A DNA stretch of 64,000 nucleotides from Datnioides undecimradiatus. Taxonomy: Eukaryota > Chordata > Actinopteri > Lobotiformes > Datnioididae. The notes below the pieces were generated by a model that was given only the letters and a program-made list of their open reading frames with translations, did no database searches and was not told the DNA's origin. Position 1 is the stretch's first letter. The number at the start of each line of letters is the position of its first letter. The position numbers and the translations under genes are program-made. The stretch is from contig WARS01000014.1 in NCBI GenBank assembly GCA_008933995.1, positions 558,001-622,000 of the forward strand. The letters are read 5' to 3'. Below are positions 1 to 11,675 of this stretch, piece by piece.

Positions 1-986
1 TTCCTGATGGAGACCATGATCTGCTGCGCTGCCAGTATGTGACAGAAAAGGTTGGTTCATCTTTTGGCTCATTCATCTAGCCACCAGCAGTACAGTATTC
101 CCATATGAGATTGATATTTTATGTATTTGTAAATAAGTCTCCACATTAATTTTCAGGTTCTGGCTGCTGTGTACAAGGCTCTGTCTGACCACCATGTGTA
201 CTTGGAGGGTACTCTGCTGAAGCCCAACATGGTCACCGCTGGACACTCCTGCACTAAGAAGTTCACCCCTCAGGAGGTTGCCATGGCCACAGTGACTGCT
301 CTTAGGCGCACCGTCCCTGCTGCTGTGCCTGGTGAGTCTAGAGGCTAGTTTTTCCACTTTAGAAGCCAGTTTTAAAGAAGAGGAGGAAGTACAGGCACAA
401 AGATGCTTTTTTTGTTTCTTTCCAGGCATCTGCTTCCTGTCTGGAGGCCAGAGTGAGGAGGAGGCCTCCCTCAATCTGAACGCCATCAACCAGGTGCCCC
501 TCCCTCGCCCCTGGAAGCTGACCTTCTCTTATGGCCGTGCACTCCAGGCGTCTGCTCTTGCAGCCTGGCAAGGCAAAGTGGCCAACAAGGCAGCCGCACA
601 GGAAGCCTTCTGCAGCAGGGCCAAGGTGAGTCTCATTAGACATGAGCAGCTATCACTTATCATGAATAGATGCTAATAGTTAATTCACACTTATCAATTT
701 GCAGTTTGTAGACTATGCACAATGGCTATTGAATAACTCTTATCTTGCATTACCTAGCTTTATACAGACTGGTAAATGATTGATTATAGACCCTTTTTGT
801 CTATTCAGTCTTGTACTAATGTGGTTTACGTATCTTGGTTGATCATTAACACTCAGATTTGACTTTGCCCTAATTCCCCCCTCTGCTCAGATCAATGGCC
901 TGGCTTCCAAAGGTGAGTACAAGCCCACCGGCTCAGCTGACCAGGCCTCCATGCAGTCTCTGTACACTGCCAGCTACGTCTATTAA
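1..986 (+). CDS. aldoa: fructose-bisphosphate aldolase (aldolase A type), 3' part
   Basis: Glycolytic class I aldolase, which cleaves fructose-1,6-bisphosphate in the cytosol. Only the C-terminal 172 residues or so are in the window. Exons are 1-50, 157-331, 426-625 and 891-986 (TAA), all with GT-AG introns and consistent phase. Exon 2 carries the Schiff-base lysine motif GTLLKPNMV. Exon 3 carries [10 protein letters not shown] and [11 protein letters not shown], which bind substrate phosphate. The chain ends in tyrosine (ASYVY), as is usual for the catalytically important C-terminal tail. The family is about 364 residues long, so roughly half is missing to the left. The paralogue (aldoaa, aldoab or an aldoc) cannot be fixed from this half; A type is preferred by overall similarity. 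Confidence 0.93.
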
Positions 987-2961
987 ATACTGTGAACATT
1001 ACACGAAGTTCAATGCCAATGCACGTGGACCAAATATGAATGCAAAAAGTGCCTCTGCTGGATTTCCCTCCTCACTGCCAACACCAGGGGGAGACTTCAA
1101 TTGCAATTTTGAACTACTGTTTGTCTACTGTGAAATGAATGGAAATAAATTAAGTGACCAAAATCTTGCTGGTGTTATTGCAGTGTTTTGTGGTTGTATG
1201 CATAAAACAACCATTCCAATCCATTGTCCATACATACAATGAGTGCAGCAACCTCGACCATAAGCCGCACCAGCTGCACTGCAGTGCACGCACAGATCAG
1301 GATCAGTCCGTGCAATCTGAAATTAAATGTATTTGAATCTGTGCTGGATGGTGCAAACTCCTGCACGCTTGATGAGATGTCAGTGATCTATCTGCAAAAA
1401 AGGGGGAAAAAAAAAATCCATCAACATTTCAAATATGCTTGCACAATGGTATGGGAGAAACATTGTCAGGGTTTAAAGACGCAGACCCAGTGCTCCATCA
1501 CCAAAAGGTAGAATGTCTTTAAACACCCAAATGGGAAAGTAAGTCAAAGCAAGAACTGTTCTCAGTTGGGTAACACAAAACTGTTAACCTTGCATCTGTA
1601 AGTAAAGCTGCATATTTTAATTTATCTAAAAGTCCAAAAGAATTAGTAGTTGACCTTTTTACTTTGTATCTTCGACCCTGATAAACCTCACATAAGCCTA
1701 TTTGAGAACCTAAAGACTGAAGAGGGTGTGTGAGTGATTAGCTCTTTGCTAGTCATCTACAGAGGGGCTCAGAGTGGTCTTACAGGTACAAACTCTACTA
1801 CAGAACAATAAGTAATTCTTCATGCAACGGGTGTGCAGTATATGCTGTGTAATGCGTCACTGAAATCAGCACAAGTTTGTTTTATTACTTTATTGTAGAC
1901 AATGTACATTACATTTATTGCACTAGACATAGACAAAAGCTAAAGCTAAATCTTTCTGCCACTTTCTGGATTCTGCATTTTTAACACATTCACAGACAAA
2001 AAGATGGTGAGAGATTCTTGAGCAGGCTCTTGATATCACAGTCATGTAGATTAACATTCTGATCTATACAAATATACACATCAAATCATAAGCTTTGAAG
2101 CTTTGAAAAATATGTTGAATGTATGTGAATTAACCATCTCAGTTCATCTGCAGGGATATTAAAACCTGAATGTATTCAAACAGACTGCCAATTCTTTTAA
2201 ACATATCTGAAGCTGCAATCACAGGTGGATGTGCTGTCCTATAAAACACATCTGGCCATTCATCCAAAGTCATAAAATCGTAAAATCTCCCCAGCTAATA
2301 TGGGGGTTTATACTGATTATGAAAAGTTGCAATTAGAGTCCAAACTATGCCTATATACTGCATGTGCTTTGACGGTGATGCAGATAGTAATCGGGCATGG
2401 TAACGCCACAACACGGTTTAACACAGAAAGGGTTAATGACTAAGAGTAAGTGATCACAATATATAATTAAAATCACAAAAATATATAATTTTTGTTAAAC
2501 TATCAGAGCTATATTTCTAACTTAATCACTGTAACTAACATCACTCTTTTTTTTCTTTTTTTTTTTTAGAAATTCTGCAATATACATCAAGATAAGGCTG
2601 GTATAACATCAACATAGAGTTGCTGACATTTCAGTTATCAGTGTCAGTATATAAAGTAAGCATAGTACTAAACATAAGCACTGCCAAAGAGATTAGTGGT
2701 TATGATGTCACCTTATAAGTGCATGTCAAATGAATATAATTCAGTCTTGCACCTCCTTACTGCATTTACTTATATCATATATGGGCAATTAAAACACAGG
2801 AGAAGCTGTGGCTTGGTTATACGGCTAATGCCTCTGGGCAGTGTTATCATTCACATGTAATAAAATGCACAGATCTATGACATATTTCTGTCACAAGGTC
2901 TAGGTGTGTTGCAAGAAAACCAGTGTTAGTTATTGTAGAGCAGTACATAAAAAGGCTGATC
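987..2961. other. aldolase 3'UTR and convergent intergenic space
   Basis: No coding exon is supported here. The first ~200 bases are aldolase 3'UTR. Reverse-complement AATAAA signals (TTTATT on the + strand) cluster at 1881-1886, 1889-1894 and 1914-1919, and are good candidates for the 3' end of the minus-strand MS4A-like gene. The rest is AT-rich with a poly-T run near 2549-2570 and no recognised element. Confidence 0.5.
1144..1149 (+). terminator. polyadenylation signal of aldolase gene
   Basis: Canonical AATAAA about 160 bases after the aldolase stop codon. It is followed by a GT-rich stretch (TGGTGTTATTGCAGTGTTTT region, about 1170-1190) that would serve as the downstream element. Confidence 0.6.
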
Positions 2962-4930
2962 TCAGTTTGATGTTGTGTCAGTCGGTGGTGGCGGGATGCA
3001 CTGGACAATAATCTGTGAAGATAGAGAAGTGGTTATTAGGAAAGAGGACAACAAGGAGCTGATAACAGGATGACTGACACATATTCTATTCTATTCTATT
3101 CAAATTTTTATGTATTTATTTGTACTCAAATGTTTCCTAAGTTTTCCTGTTTATCTAGACTTCTGTTTTTATGCATAAATATGTATATTAGAAATTTTAA
3201 GTTTATTTTTAGTGAGGTTAAGATTACATGAAGGATTGCACTGCGTGTTTTTAAGGTTATGCTTTTCAAACTGTGGACCATACCTGGGGTTCAGAAGATA
3301 AATGTGAGGGGTTGACTGACAAACATTTGTGACATTTATGTTTTAGACACAGCTCTAGTGTAGAATATATTTTTTTCATGTGAAATAATTGCTAAAACAG
3401 GCACAGTGACAAACTGGCGACCTGTCCTGGGTGTACCCTGCCTCACATGCAATGACTACTGCAATTGGCTCCAGCACCCCCGCAAGGGATACAGCTGTTA
3501 CAGGAAATGGATGGATGGATAATTGATAAAACAGCTGTTTTAGATAACAAAGAAGTCTGTTTTACCTGAGTATGTGTGGATTTCAGAGCTAAACGTGCGA
3601 TGGTACACAAGAAGATGAGAAGCACTGACACACACAGAGAGGAGGTGAACAGAATGCATTCAACACCCAAAAGTTGAGCCTAAAGGAAGACACACAGACA
3701 GGGAAGGTTTTTTAGAAACGGTGAAAATATGCATCCTGTCCATTAAGTGTAATGACTCTACACTGTAATTCACCGTTCTATATGAGGACCAAGCGTCGTT
3801 CTCCTCCTCTGTCCACAAATGAATGTGCATTAGGTGGGAAAAATGGACAAGGCAGTATATCCGGTAGCCAAGTGAGACTATGATTCCGAAGATGGAAACC
3901 AGATACATGGCCAAACACACAGTAACCTGGGAAAGATAAGTACAGTGAGAATAGGAAAAGTACTGAGAAACAGAAACTAAGGGTGATTAAATATTGTTAA
4001 GGAAAACTTTATGAAATCTTAAGTATTCTTACCATCTTCTTGGATGGATGTACCTCAGTGTAGATAGACAGGTTTCCACAAACAAGAAACTTAAAAAAAC
4101 AGAGAGAGAGTTTACCAAAGCACCTTTGTCCTGAAGTCACTTTTTATTTGAGACTGCTATTTGATTTAGATTGTATTTCAGAATACAGTAAAAACAGTAA
4201 AGAGTCTACCTGTTGCTATAAATTAAAGGTGATTTATTTACTTTGTATTGTTTTTGTAATGTGTTATAAAGTGAGCATTGGTGGTGCTGATGTTAACAAA
4301 ATGTTCTGGTTCCTGTACATTTTCAGGGCCTGCAAGAAATTAACTCTGATACTGCACATTGGAATATTAAAGGACAAGTGCATGAACTTTTGAATGAGAG
4401 ACAACTTTTTGTCAGTAAATGTGCAACTAATCAAAAATGAAACTCAGTCATGTTCTGCATGTCATTGCTAATCAGCTACATTTTATGTACCAGAATTCCT
4501 TGCCAGAAGGGAATGTAGATTCCATAAGACGTGATACTACTTTCACTGGGTAGATGAAAGCCCATCAGGAGCTCTGCACAGCCAAAGATCACAAGGACCA
4601 CCTGGGAGGGAAAGGAGGAAGTGGTTTAGGAATCCAGAACCTGCAGCTGACTTTTTCCTCATATGTCTACTTTTATACACTTGTGACCCTGAATAGCTTT
4701 GTTACCCCAAGACTCTTTGGCTCTCTTTGGATGAAGCGATGAAGAGGTTTGCTGGACCCAAGTACCCTTTGGTCCACTTCCTGATCTTCATCCTTTGCTG
4801 TTGTTTTCACTCTAGTTGTTGACACAATAGCCTCCATTGCCAGTAGACTGTGACTATAGAATGGATTTGGTTGTGGGAGGCGAGAACAAGAATTAGATGA
4901 ACCAGATGTATCCTCTCCCTTCGACAGCAT
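2962..4930 (-). CDS. MS4A/TMEM176-like four-transmembrane protein
   Basis: Tetraspan membrane protein of the MS4A (CD20-like) superfamily, about 236-240 residues. Exons on the minus strand: 4930-4706, 4601-4491, 4089-4033, 3926 to about 3774, 3679-3566 and 3012-2962. All junctions fall between codons (phase 0), which is regular for this family. The hallmark sequence before TM1 is REPKSLGVVLVIFGCAELL. The TM2 region has YGIYIPFWQGILFLVCGNLS, matching the conserved Y-G-x-P-F-W-x-G-x-L-F pattern. TM3 is FGIIVSLGYRIYC and TM4 is VECILFTSSLCVSVLLIFL. The donor of exon 4 is uncertain (3774 or 3762 fit equally in phase). Start: the first ATG at 4930; an internal ATG at 4837 is an alternative. The exact subfamily (ms4a or tmem176l) is not resolved. 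Such proteins are often leukocyte-expressed. Confidence 0.8.
3082..3101. repeat. (TATTC)n short tandem repeat
   Basis: Four imperfect copies of a TATTC pentamer inside the last intron of the MS4A-like gene. Confidence 0.7.
3400..3524 (+). mobile_element. LINE/L2-type 3' end fragment
   Basis: The order of motifs is that of the widespread fish L2-like 3' tail: CTGGCGACCTGTCCTGGGTG, then TACCCTGCCTC, then GGCTCCAGCACCCCCGC, and finally ACAGGAAATGGATGGATGGA. The terminal GGAT tandem is the usual tail of these non-LTR elements and of SINEs that borrow it. It sits in an intron of the minus-strand MS4A-like gene, 5'-truncated to about 125 bp. Confidence 0.75.
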
Positions 4931-6532
4931 AGATTATAGTTTAATAGTGTACTGATCAGATTTAAAGAGACAGAATAGTTTGGGTGTAGGAGAATCACTT
5001 TAGATTCCTGCAGCATGCAAGATGGAAAAACAGTCTGAAAACAATGTCAGAATAAATACACATACATGGAGTGACCCACCTTATTTCAGTTGCTCATGCA
5101 GAGAAGAAGTGTGAATGATAACGGGAAGCAAATGTTGTGGGTGGACAGAGGAAGTGAGGAAATCTGAGAGTTTGGCTTTTTTTTCATTAAGGGGAGGAGC
5201 TGAACACTTTGTTTGCAAGTTACAGGCCTTGGCTGTTCCTCAGCACAAGATTCACTCAGTCACTAAGACAAACTGAAACCCAACTGGAAAGCTGTGTGGA
5301 AATCCAGTAACAGGGAGTCTGCTTCTCAACACAACAAAGCATGGCAATGTTAAATATGAACATTTAATGTGAAAAATGTTTTGTTTCAAAAAGGTGCTGA
5401 ACTCCAGAGCAAACCTCAAATGTCAGTGTTCATTTGGGCAGAACTGTCCTCCTTGTGCTTCACTGTGGGTGTTGCTCCTAACAGGAGCATGAGAAAAGGG
5501 AACTTTCTTCTCTTATTGTTTTCTCTCTTGGCTTCTTTGACTGCTGCTTTTATGTCTGCTCAGCTTGCAGATATACTCAACTTGCCACTTTTGTTACTTT
5601 TGTCATATTTTGTGCATGTGCTTGGGTACATTTATTGTCTCACCTATTGGCATGACTAGTATTACCCAGCAGTCACCATTTCATAACAAATATGGCACAA
5701 ATATCAAACTAATCATTTAATTGAATGTTGTAGAGAATAAGCATATAATACGTTACTATTTAACATAAAATTAAGAAAACCTTGATGTAGATGAGTTTGT
5801 CCGTTCAACTACGCAGTGATATTTTTTTGACTTGACATGACTTCTTTAAGCACAGGGATATTACAGACAATACACACTGCCTGCATCGTCTATAATTAAG
5901 CACCTCTTCACTCACTCTAGATTAAAATGTTTATTTTTGATTGACATAAGCACATTTCAACAATAAGGCCAGTTTACTCTTTCTTTGACAGGGACAGTTA
6001 ATAATTCAGCTTGTGATTATTCCACATCCAGAAATACAAACAGTCTAGCTTTAAACCTTTTTGTTATCTGTCTGCCTCTGAACTCATATTTGCAAAAAAT
6101 AACTACATTTAAAAAACCTAAATTGTTGTCAGATGATTCGATCGGCCTCTTCTGTTCTTCAAAAAAACTGTTTACCTGCATGTAACCAGTACCTGCTCAA
6201 ACATGATTGGGCAATACTACTTGGGTTGATACTAAAATCTTGATGCTTGCTGAGCATTTCTATGTAGATATATGTTTTAGATATTAGTCACGTGTCATAA
6301 ATTCAACAGACCAAATCTAAAACTGTATCAGATATAGCTTTAAATATGACAAATCTGTCTGACCGTTATACAGATTGCAAAAACAAGACAAGAAATCCTG
6401 CTATTTCAGGCGTGTCCTCATGCACTGTGTCCTTGGGCGTGTTTCATGACACACTGGACCCCACTGATCCTTCCTGTTGGTTCAGGAACATGAAGTTTCC
6501 TGAAACACAACAAATGGTTTTCAGTATTTCTT
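4931..6532. other. intergenic space between MS4A-like gene and tmco6; ETS-like site
   Basis: No supported gene. The upstream side of the MS4A-like gene holds a purine-rich ACAGAGGAAGTGAGGAAA at about 5147-5164. This resembles PU.1/ETS sites of leukocyte promoters. A 96-codon open frame at 5369-5659 has no recognisable domain, no family resemblance and no splice support, so it is not called. TTTATT at about 5928 could be the tmco6 polyadenylation signal on the minus strand. Confidence 0.4.
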
Positions 6533-9500
6533 TTACTTAAGAATTAGTACAGATTCAACAAACAAAACAAACCATTCCAAAGTCTGTACCGAGCAGTAGG
6601 ATGAGTAGGACAGTAGGTGATGCTCCAGGAGATGCGTTGCTCGTCGTCTGATCTCTCCCTCGCTGTTGTACTGAATAGCCTCTAAGACTGAAAGCCCACC
6701 TTGCCTCACAAACTCCTCTGCCACCTTAGGGAAAGGACGGACTAACTCTGGTAAAATCTATGTTACAATAACTTGATAAAAGCTAAGCATTCTCTTCTTC
6801 TGTTTAGTCCCATCATATGTTTTTAAAAAGGTTGAGGTAATTTACCTGTGAACCACTAACTACCACCATAAATAGGACATCCAAACTCAGGGTCACCATC
6901 TCTTGGTCAGCCATTTTCAGTGTGGCACAGAGTGCAGACAGCAATCCAAGATGGGCCAGCTGGACACAGAACTCCTTTTTCTTGTGGGCGATATTGGCTA
7001 GAACCCTCAGGATCTGAGTATAAAAATAAGCAAAGCAAACACATTGTTCGTTGTTAATCCCAGTAAAATATATTACAAAAGCAGTAGTATTAGCCAAAGC
7101 TTGGCTTTATCTTACACACACCATTGTATTGATGCCTTGAGAGAATTGGAGGAGCTGAATAAGCCCGGGAACCAAGTTGAGAGTCAGCAGAGCAGAGCAC
7201 AAAGCATTGGAGTGAGCTGTTGCAGTGAGATAGAAAATGGAAAATTGAAACAAACTTCATAACAGAGAACAAATATGATCAACCAACTCAAATATCAGTC
7301 CTCACATAGAAATTCTCATTTCACAGAGCAGAAAGAAAAGACTTGCACTACCTTCACAATTTGATATGTCCATTACAGATGTTCCTTTGCCAAACTGAAG
7401 TTTCGCAAAGCACAAGTTTGAAAAAGGGATAAAATATAGAATACAGAATAACCACCCATGTATATTTTATTTAGCACTTAAATGGGAATTTTATTTGAAC
7501 AATGACTCAGTTTCATTAAACAGGTGATGAGCATATAAACGATGATCAAGCGTAATATATCACTTTGTGTGCTTGCAGTCTTCATAATATCTGCTGGTAT
7601 GAGCTGTCCCTAAACCAAATAAACTAGAAAGCACATGAAACAGAAATCTCAATTTATACAATATTAGGACCAAAATCAGTGTTCAAACCTGTGAGATTGT
7701 TGAGGACCCAGGCACTCTCTCTGGCCAAGGCTGGCTGAGTCTGCAGGTAGGCCTGAAGAAGTGCACACAGAGCAACCACAATACGAACGTCACCAACTTG
7801 AGTGCTCAGATCTTCCTCTGGGCAGGAGGACAGTAGGTTTCCCACACACCTCAGCAGAGGACAGATGAGCTGCAGAGGCAGAATGTGTTGAAAATCGTCA
7901 TGTCAGTTAAAATACCTCACTGGTTATTTCGTATAACTCCGCCTAAAAATTATAAATATGGTGTACTTTACCATTTTTTTTAATCATCTGCATTTTAGTA
8001 TGAAAATCAATGTTTCTTTCAGATAGGCAATTTATGACAGTGCACATTCACTCATCTTCTTTTATTTTTATGTTATATTATATATGTCTCTCCTTTTTGC
8101 CAAAGTTAACATGACGCAGTAATATAATGGCAATCTAATAATGGTCTAAAATACTTTTCTTTACAACCTTTGTAAAGCATGAAGGTATCAAATCCATATA
8201 AAACATTTTTGCTTTAATTTTTGATAAGTTTGATGTTCTTATAACATGGCTAGTGAACATGACGCAGCCTACTGTCAAGACTTCTGTAAGTGCACCAACA
8301 AAGAATGCCTACTTCACTGTGTTACATGGTATAATTTGACAAAATATATAAATAACAGCTTAAGTTACCTATCTCTGCAAATTGATTTTCATTCCTTGCT
8401 GATATGATCTACAACTAATGACATCTTGGAAGGCAAGAAATCAATGAGAAATAAATGAAGAGTACTTGTGTAAGTGATTTGTTTGAAGATATAAAAATGA
8501 ACAGAGCAAAATAAAAACTAATAAAACAACAAAAATCAAGAGCATTGAAGCATAAAAAGATAATGACATACTGTACTTGATCCATGACGGCCTTACCAGC
8601 TCTAGTCCTTCCTCTTTATTATCTCCAGCCACAGTGCCACTCAGTGACACTAACAGGGAACTGCATTTCAGCAGGGCCCCATGAGCCAGCAGCACTCTAT
8701 TGTCCTCAGTGCTTTGGAGTGAAATAAATGTAAGAGAAAGATCAACATTATTACGATGATAAGTGAAACTGTGAGTGAGCTACTTGATAAATGAATAAAT
8801 ATAACAGACTGTTGACACCTGCTAGGGATGACTTCAGCTCTCACCTGCATGTGAGGTAGTGCAGACACCATGCACACTCAATGGCAGGCGCCAGGCCAAA
8901 CTTTGGGTCAGGAGTCAGGACTGATAACAAGTGTGAAGGTAAACGGGAGGCCAGGACCATCCTGCAAACACAGAGGAAGACTATTAAAGAACTGACAAGA
9001 ATGAGCAAGGGAAATGATTTTTATGTTTTCTGAGACAATAGCAACATAGAGAATGTAGAAAGATTAACTGGCATCTTATCCTTACGGTATTATTTTGTCT
9101 GCTGCATCTTTGGTTTGGAGAAGTTGAGAAAGGGTAAACCCCACAGCTGCCACCAATGCTAGGTTATGTCTCTGGTTCTGGACATCCAAAGAAACACCCA
9201 GAGACATGTCAGCATTACTATCTTATCCTTGCATGGAACCAGTTCAGGGCTATGAAGACTTTGATTTAGTTTCTTTGCAAAAACTCCACAAATTATTTAA
9301 CATATATAAAATACTAACAAGGCATATGAAGATGGTGATGTGGCTCTATTAAGTTGGAAGTGTTAAAATGCTGAAAATAAATTAATCTTGTTAGTTTACC
9401 TCTATACAGCTGGCCAGGGCTGGTATGATTCCCTGGGCCAGGAGTTTCTCTTTGACAGCATCACTGTCTGGGCATAAATTACCTAGTGTGTACAGACATA

Positions 9501-10877
9501 GCTCCTGTGTATACATGAACATAAACACATGTAGAGTCAGAAATATCACCTGCATAATTAGGTGATAATATCACACATAGTCTAAGCAAGTACTCACAGT
9601 GAACTTGGTGCTCTGGCCAGACAGGTAAGTCAGCAGGTAAGGGGTGGCAGGAAGACATGCTGGTGCAACACTGGTGTGTGGAGAGTTAGAGAGCTCGTGA
9701 AGACACCGCACAGCTTGCAGACGGCATGCAGCATTAGAGCCAGTGAGGAGACCAACCAGAAGATGCATGGTATTCTCCTGCCTAGAAGATTTAAGCAGGT
9801 TTAAACATAAGAGAAGCAAGATACAAATGGCTACATCATTATTTAAATTCAAAATTACCATCATACCTGATGAAGACGAGATGTGCTGATGGGTCATGGA
9901 GAGCTTTTCTCAAGACTTTCAGATGGGTCTCCCTGTCCAGCCCACTGTGTTGAAGTTTTTGGACCAAACTGATCACGTCCTGCAAAAATGAGGGCTAGAT
10001 TCAGATGGGTATCTATCTTTTATCAATCATTATCATTATCTCAACATCTGTCTCACCTGTTCTCCTGAGTTAGTGTCCATGGTGACTTCTGGCTGGTCCT
10101 CACCCTCATTCAGTAGGAGTCTCTTGCTCACAAGCTGTCTGTCTCTGCGGGCCTGTCTCAGTGCTGGACAAACATCACTGCACTCAGTCTCTCTCAGTGA
10201 TGTGAGAGCACTTACTTAGCAGAACTAGATATTTTAAATTATGATATCACAAGATACTGAGTTGTCTTCTTGTTTTCAAGGCTGTGAAATACATTTTGAA
10301 TGGCTTGGCATTAACCAGTTATATCTACACGCTTAATAATTGTATTTCAAAGAGACCATAACACCACACTTTGATTCACTAGATGAAGTCATGTTAGTTG
10401 ATATAGATTTCATCCTTGTAGACTGAAGTCTGTTTTTGAAGGAAAATATATGTGCCATGAATAACAGGTAAAGATTAAGTTAGCTGGCTGAGGATAGGGT
10501 TTCATGTGTTAACAGATAGCTAACTTCTCGGACAACGTTAGCTAGCGTTAGTACTTTGTTGCCAGGTTACATAAAATGTCGTCAACGGTTAACTACGGCG
10601 TCACATAATGTTAGTTTCGCTACAGAGTTTCGTTAGATTAACCATAAACTTTATCACCAGTTAACCAGACTGCCACAGACATTACTGACACCAACTAATG
10701 TGAGCTTATGACCGATGCATTGTCTACCGTTTACGTACACACTTGAGTTCCCTGAACGCAACATCTTTGACCATCTTTGAACTCACCTTTCTCACGCTCT
10801 CGTCTCTTTAACCTGAGCTCCTCCAGGCTGTCACCGTGTAGACCAGCTTTGTGCCGAACTTTATTTAACCTCCACAT
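6533..10877 (-). CDS. tmco6: transmembrane and coiled-coil domain protein 6 (armadillo/IBB-like)
   Basis: Twelve minus-strand exons give 519 residues: 10877-10787, 10163-10057, 9979-9867, 9781-9598, 9504-9400, 9177-9086, 8961-8845, 8711-8597, 7869-7689, 7216-7122, 7013-6846 and 6724-6533. All introns are GT-AG and all phases close. The N-terminus, MWRLNKVRHKAGL followed by EELRLKRREREKALRQARR, is an Arg-rich importin-beta-binding-like helix, as in TMCO6 and importin alpha. The body is armadillo repeats, for example YTLGNLCPDSDAVKEKLLAQ, ESAWVLNNLTG and ILRVLANIAHKKKEF. The C-terminus has a hydrophobic segment (WFVLFVESVLIL), the source of the family name. Human TMCO6 is about 493 residues. 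The cellular role is poorly known; a nuclear-transport-like fold is inferred only from homology. The long intron between exons 8 and 9 (7870-8596) is AT-rich and empty. Confidence 0.88.
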
Positions 10878-11675
10878 TTTGTTACTATGAGGTGTTAAAG
10901 TGATTAAATATCTCAACGGTGCTTGTTTTACAGTGGAAGCTGCAACTGGAGCACCAGGCAGTCTTGTCAACACACAGCGGTTATTCTTCTTCGGTGTATT
11001 TTGAGTGACACCAGTCAGCTGCTCCAGCGACACCTGGCGGACAGACCCAGCACAGACAGCGAACACATTGACCTGAATCCATCTTTGTCCATCTCTGTTC
11101 ACGATGATACACGTAAAGGATTTTTAAAAAAACTATGGAGTTTAATTCGTATTAAAAGCACAATTTACAATGCACATATGAAAATCCTTATCAAAAATTT
11201 AAAACATTTGTTTAAAATCATGCTTTTAACAAACACAGGTGTTTATCCCAATACCAAAGTAGGTTTGTTAAACTGTTTTCCAAGTATTCTTTTATAAATA
11301 TGAAACTGGTAAAATGTATGTTGTGATCTTTTTTTTTCCCTCCACAAGAGTTAATAGGTATATACTGAGGACAAATTATAATTCTGGACTCTCATGGGAA
11401 CATGTAATCGATAATTGGTTACAAATCCCCTTTATATATTCAAGCCATTAGAATGGCATTTTCATATAAAACATCTTGCAAAAAATAACAGCGGTGGCAT
11501 AGTAAGCCACAATCTATGGATAAAAAAATGGAACAAATAAAAAAGAACAAAAATGAACCAAAATATAAAAAAGTGATTTGTTCTTTGCAGTTTGAAATGA
11601 TCCTTCTAACCCTCATTTATATTTAGAAATGGGATGGAAAGGATGTGTTGCCTTCACTCTTCGGTTCACACACCT
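10878..11675. other. tmco6 5' side and tcof1 3' side, intergenic
   Basis: A stretch of about 800 bases. Next to tmco6 it is relatively CpG-containing (about 10880-11110), the likely tmco6 promoter. From about 11110 it becomes AT-rich and should hold the tcof1 3'UTR on the minus strand. The 124-codon + frame starting at 10923 has no recognisable protein features and is not called. Confidence 0.4.

Noticed and set aside
5369..5659. 96-codon + frame with hydrophobic C-terminus
   Set aside because: No family resemblance, no splice support, starts in an AT-rich intergenic region; probably chance.
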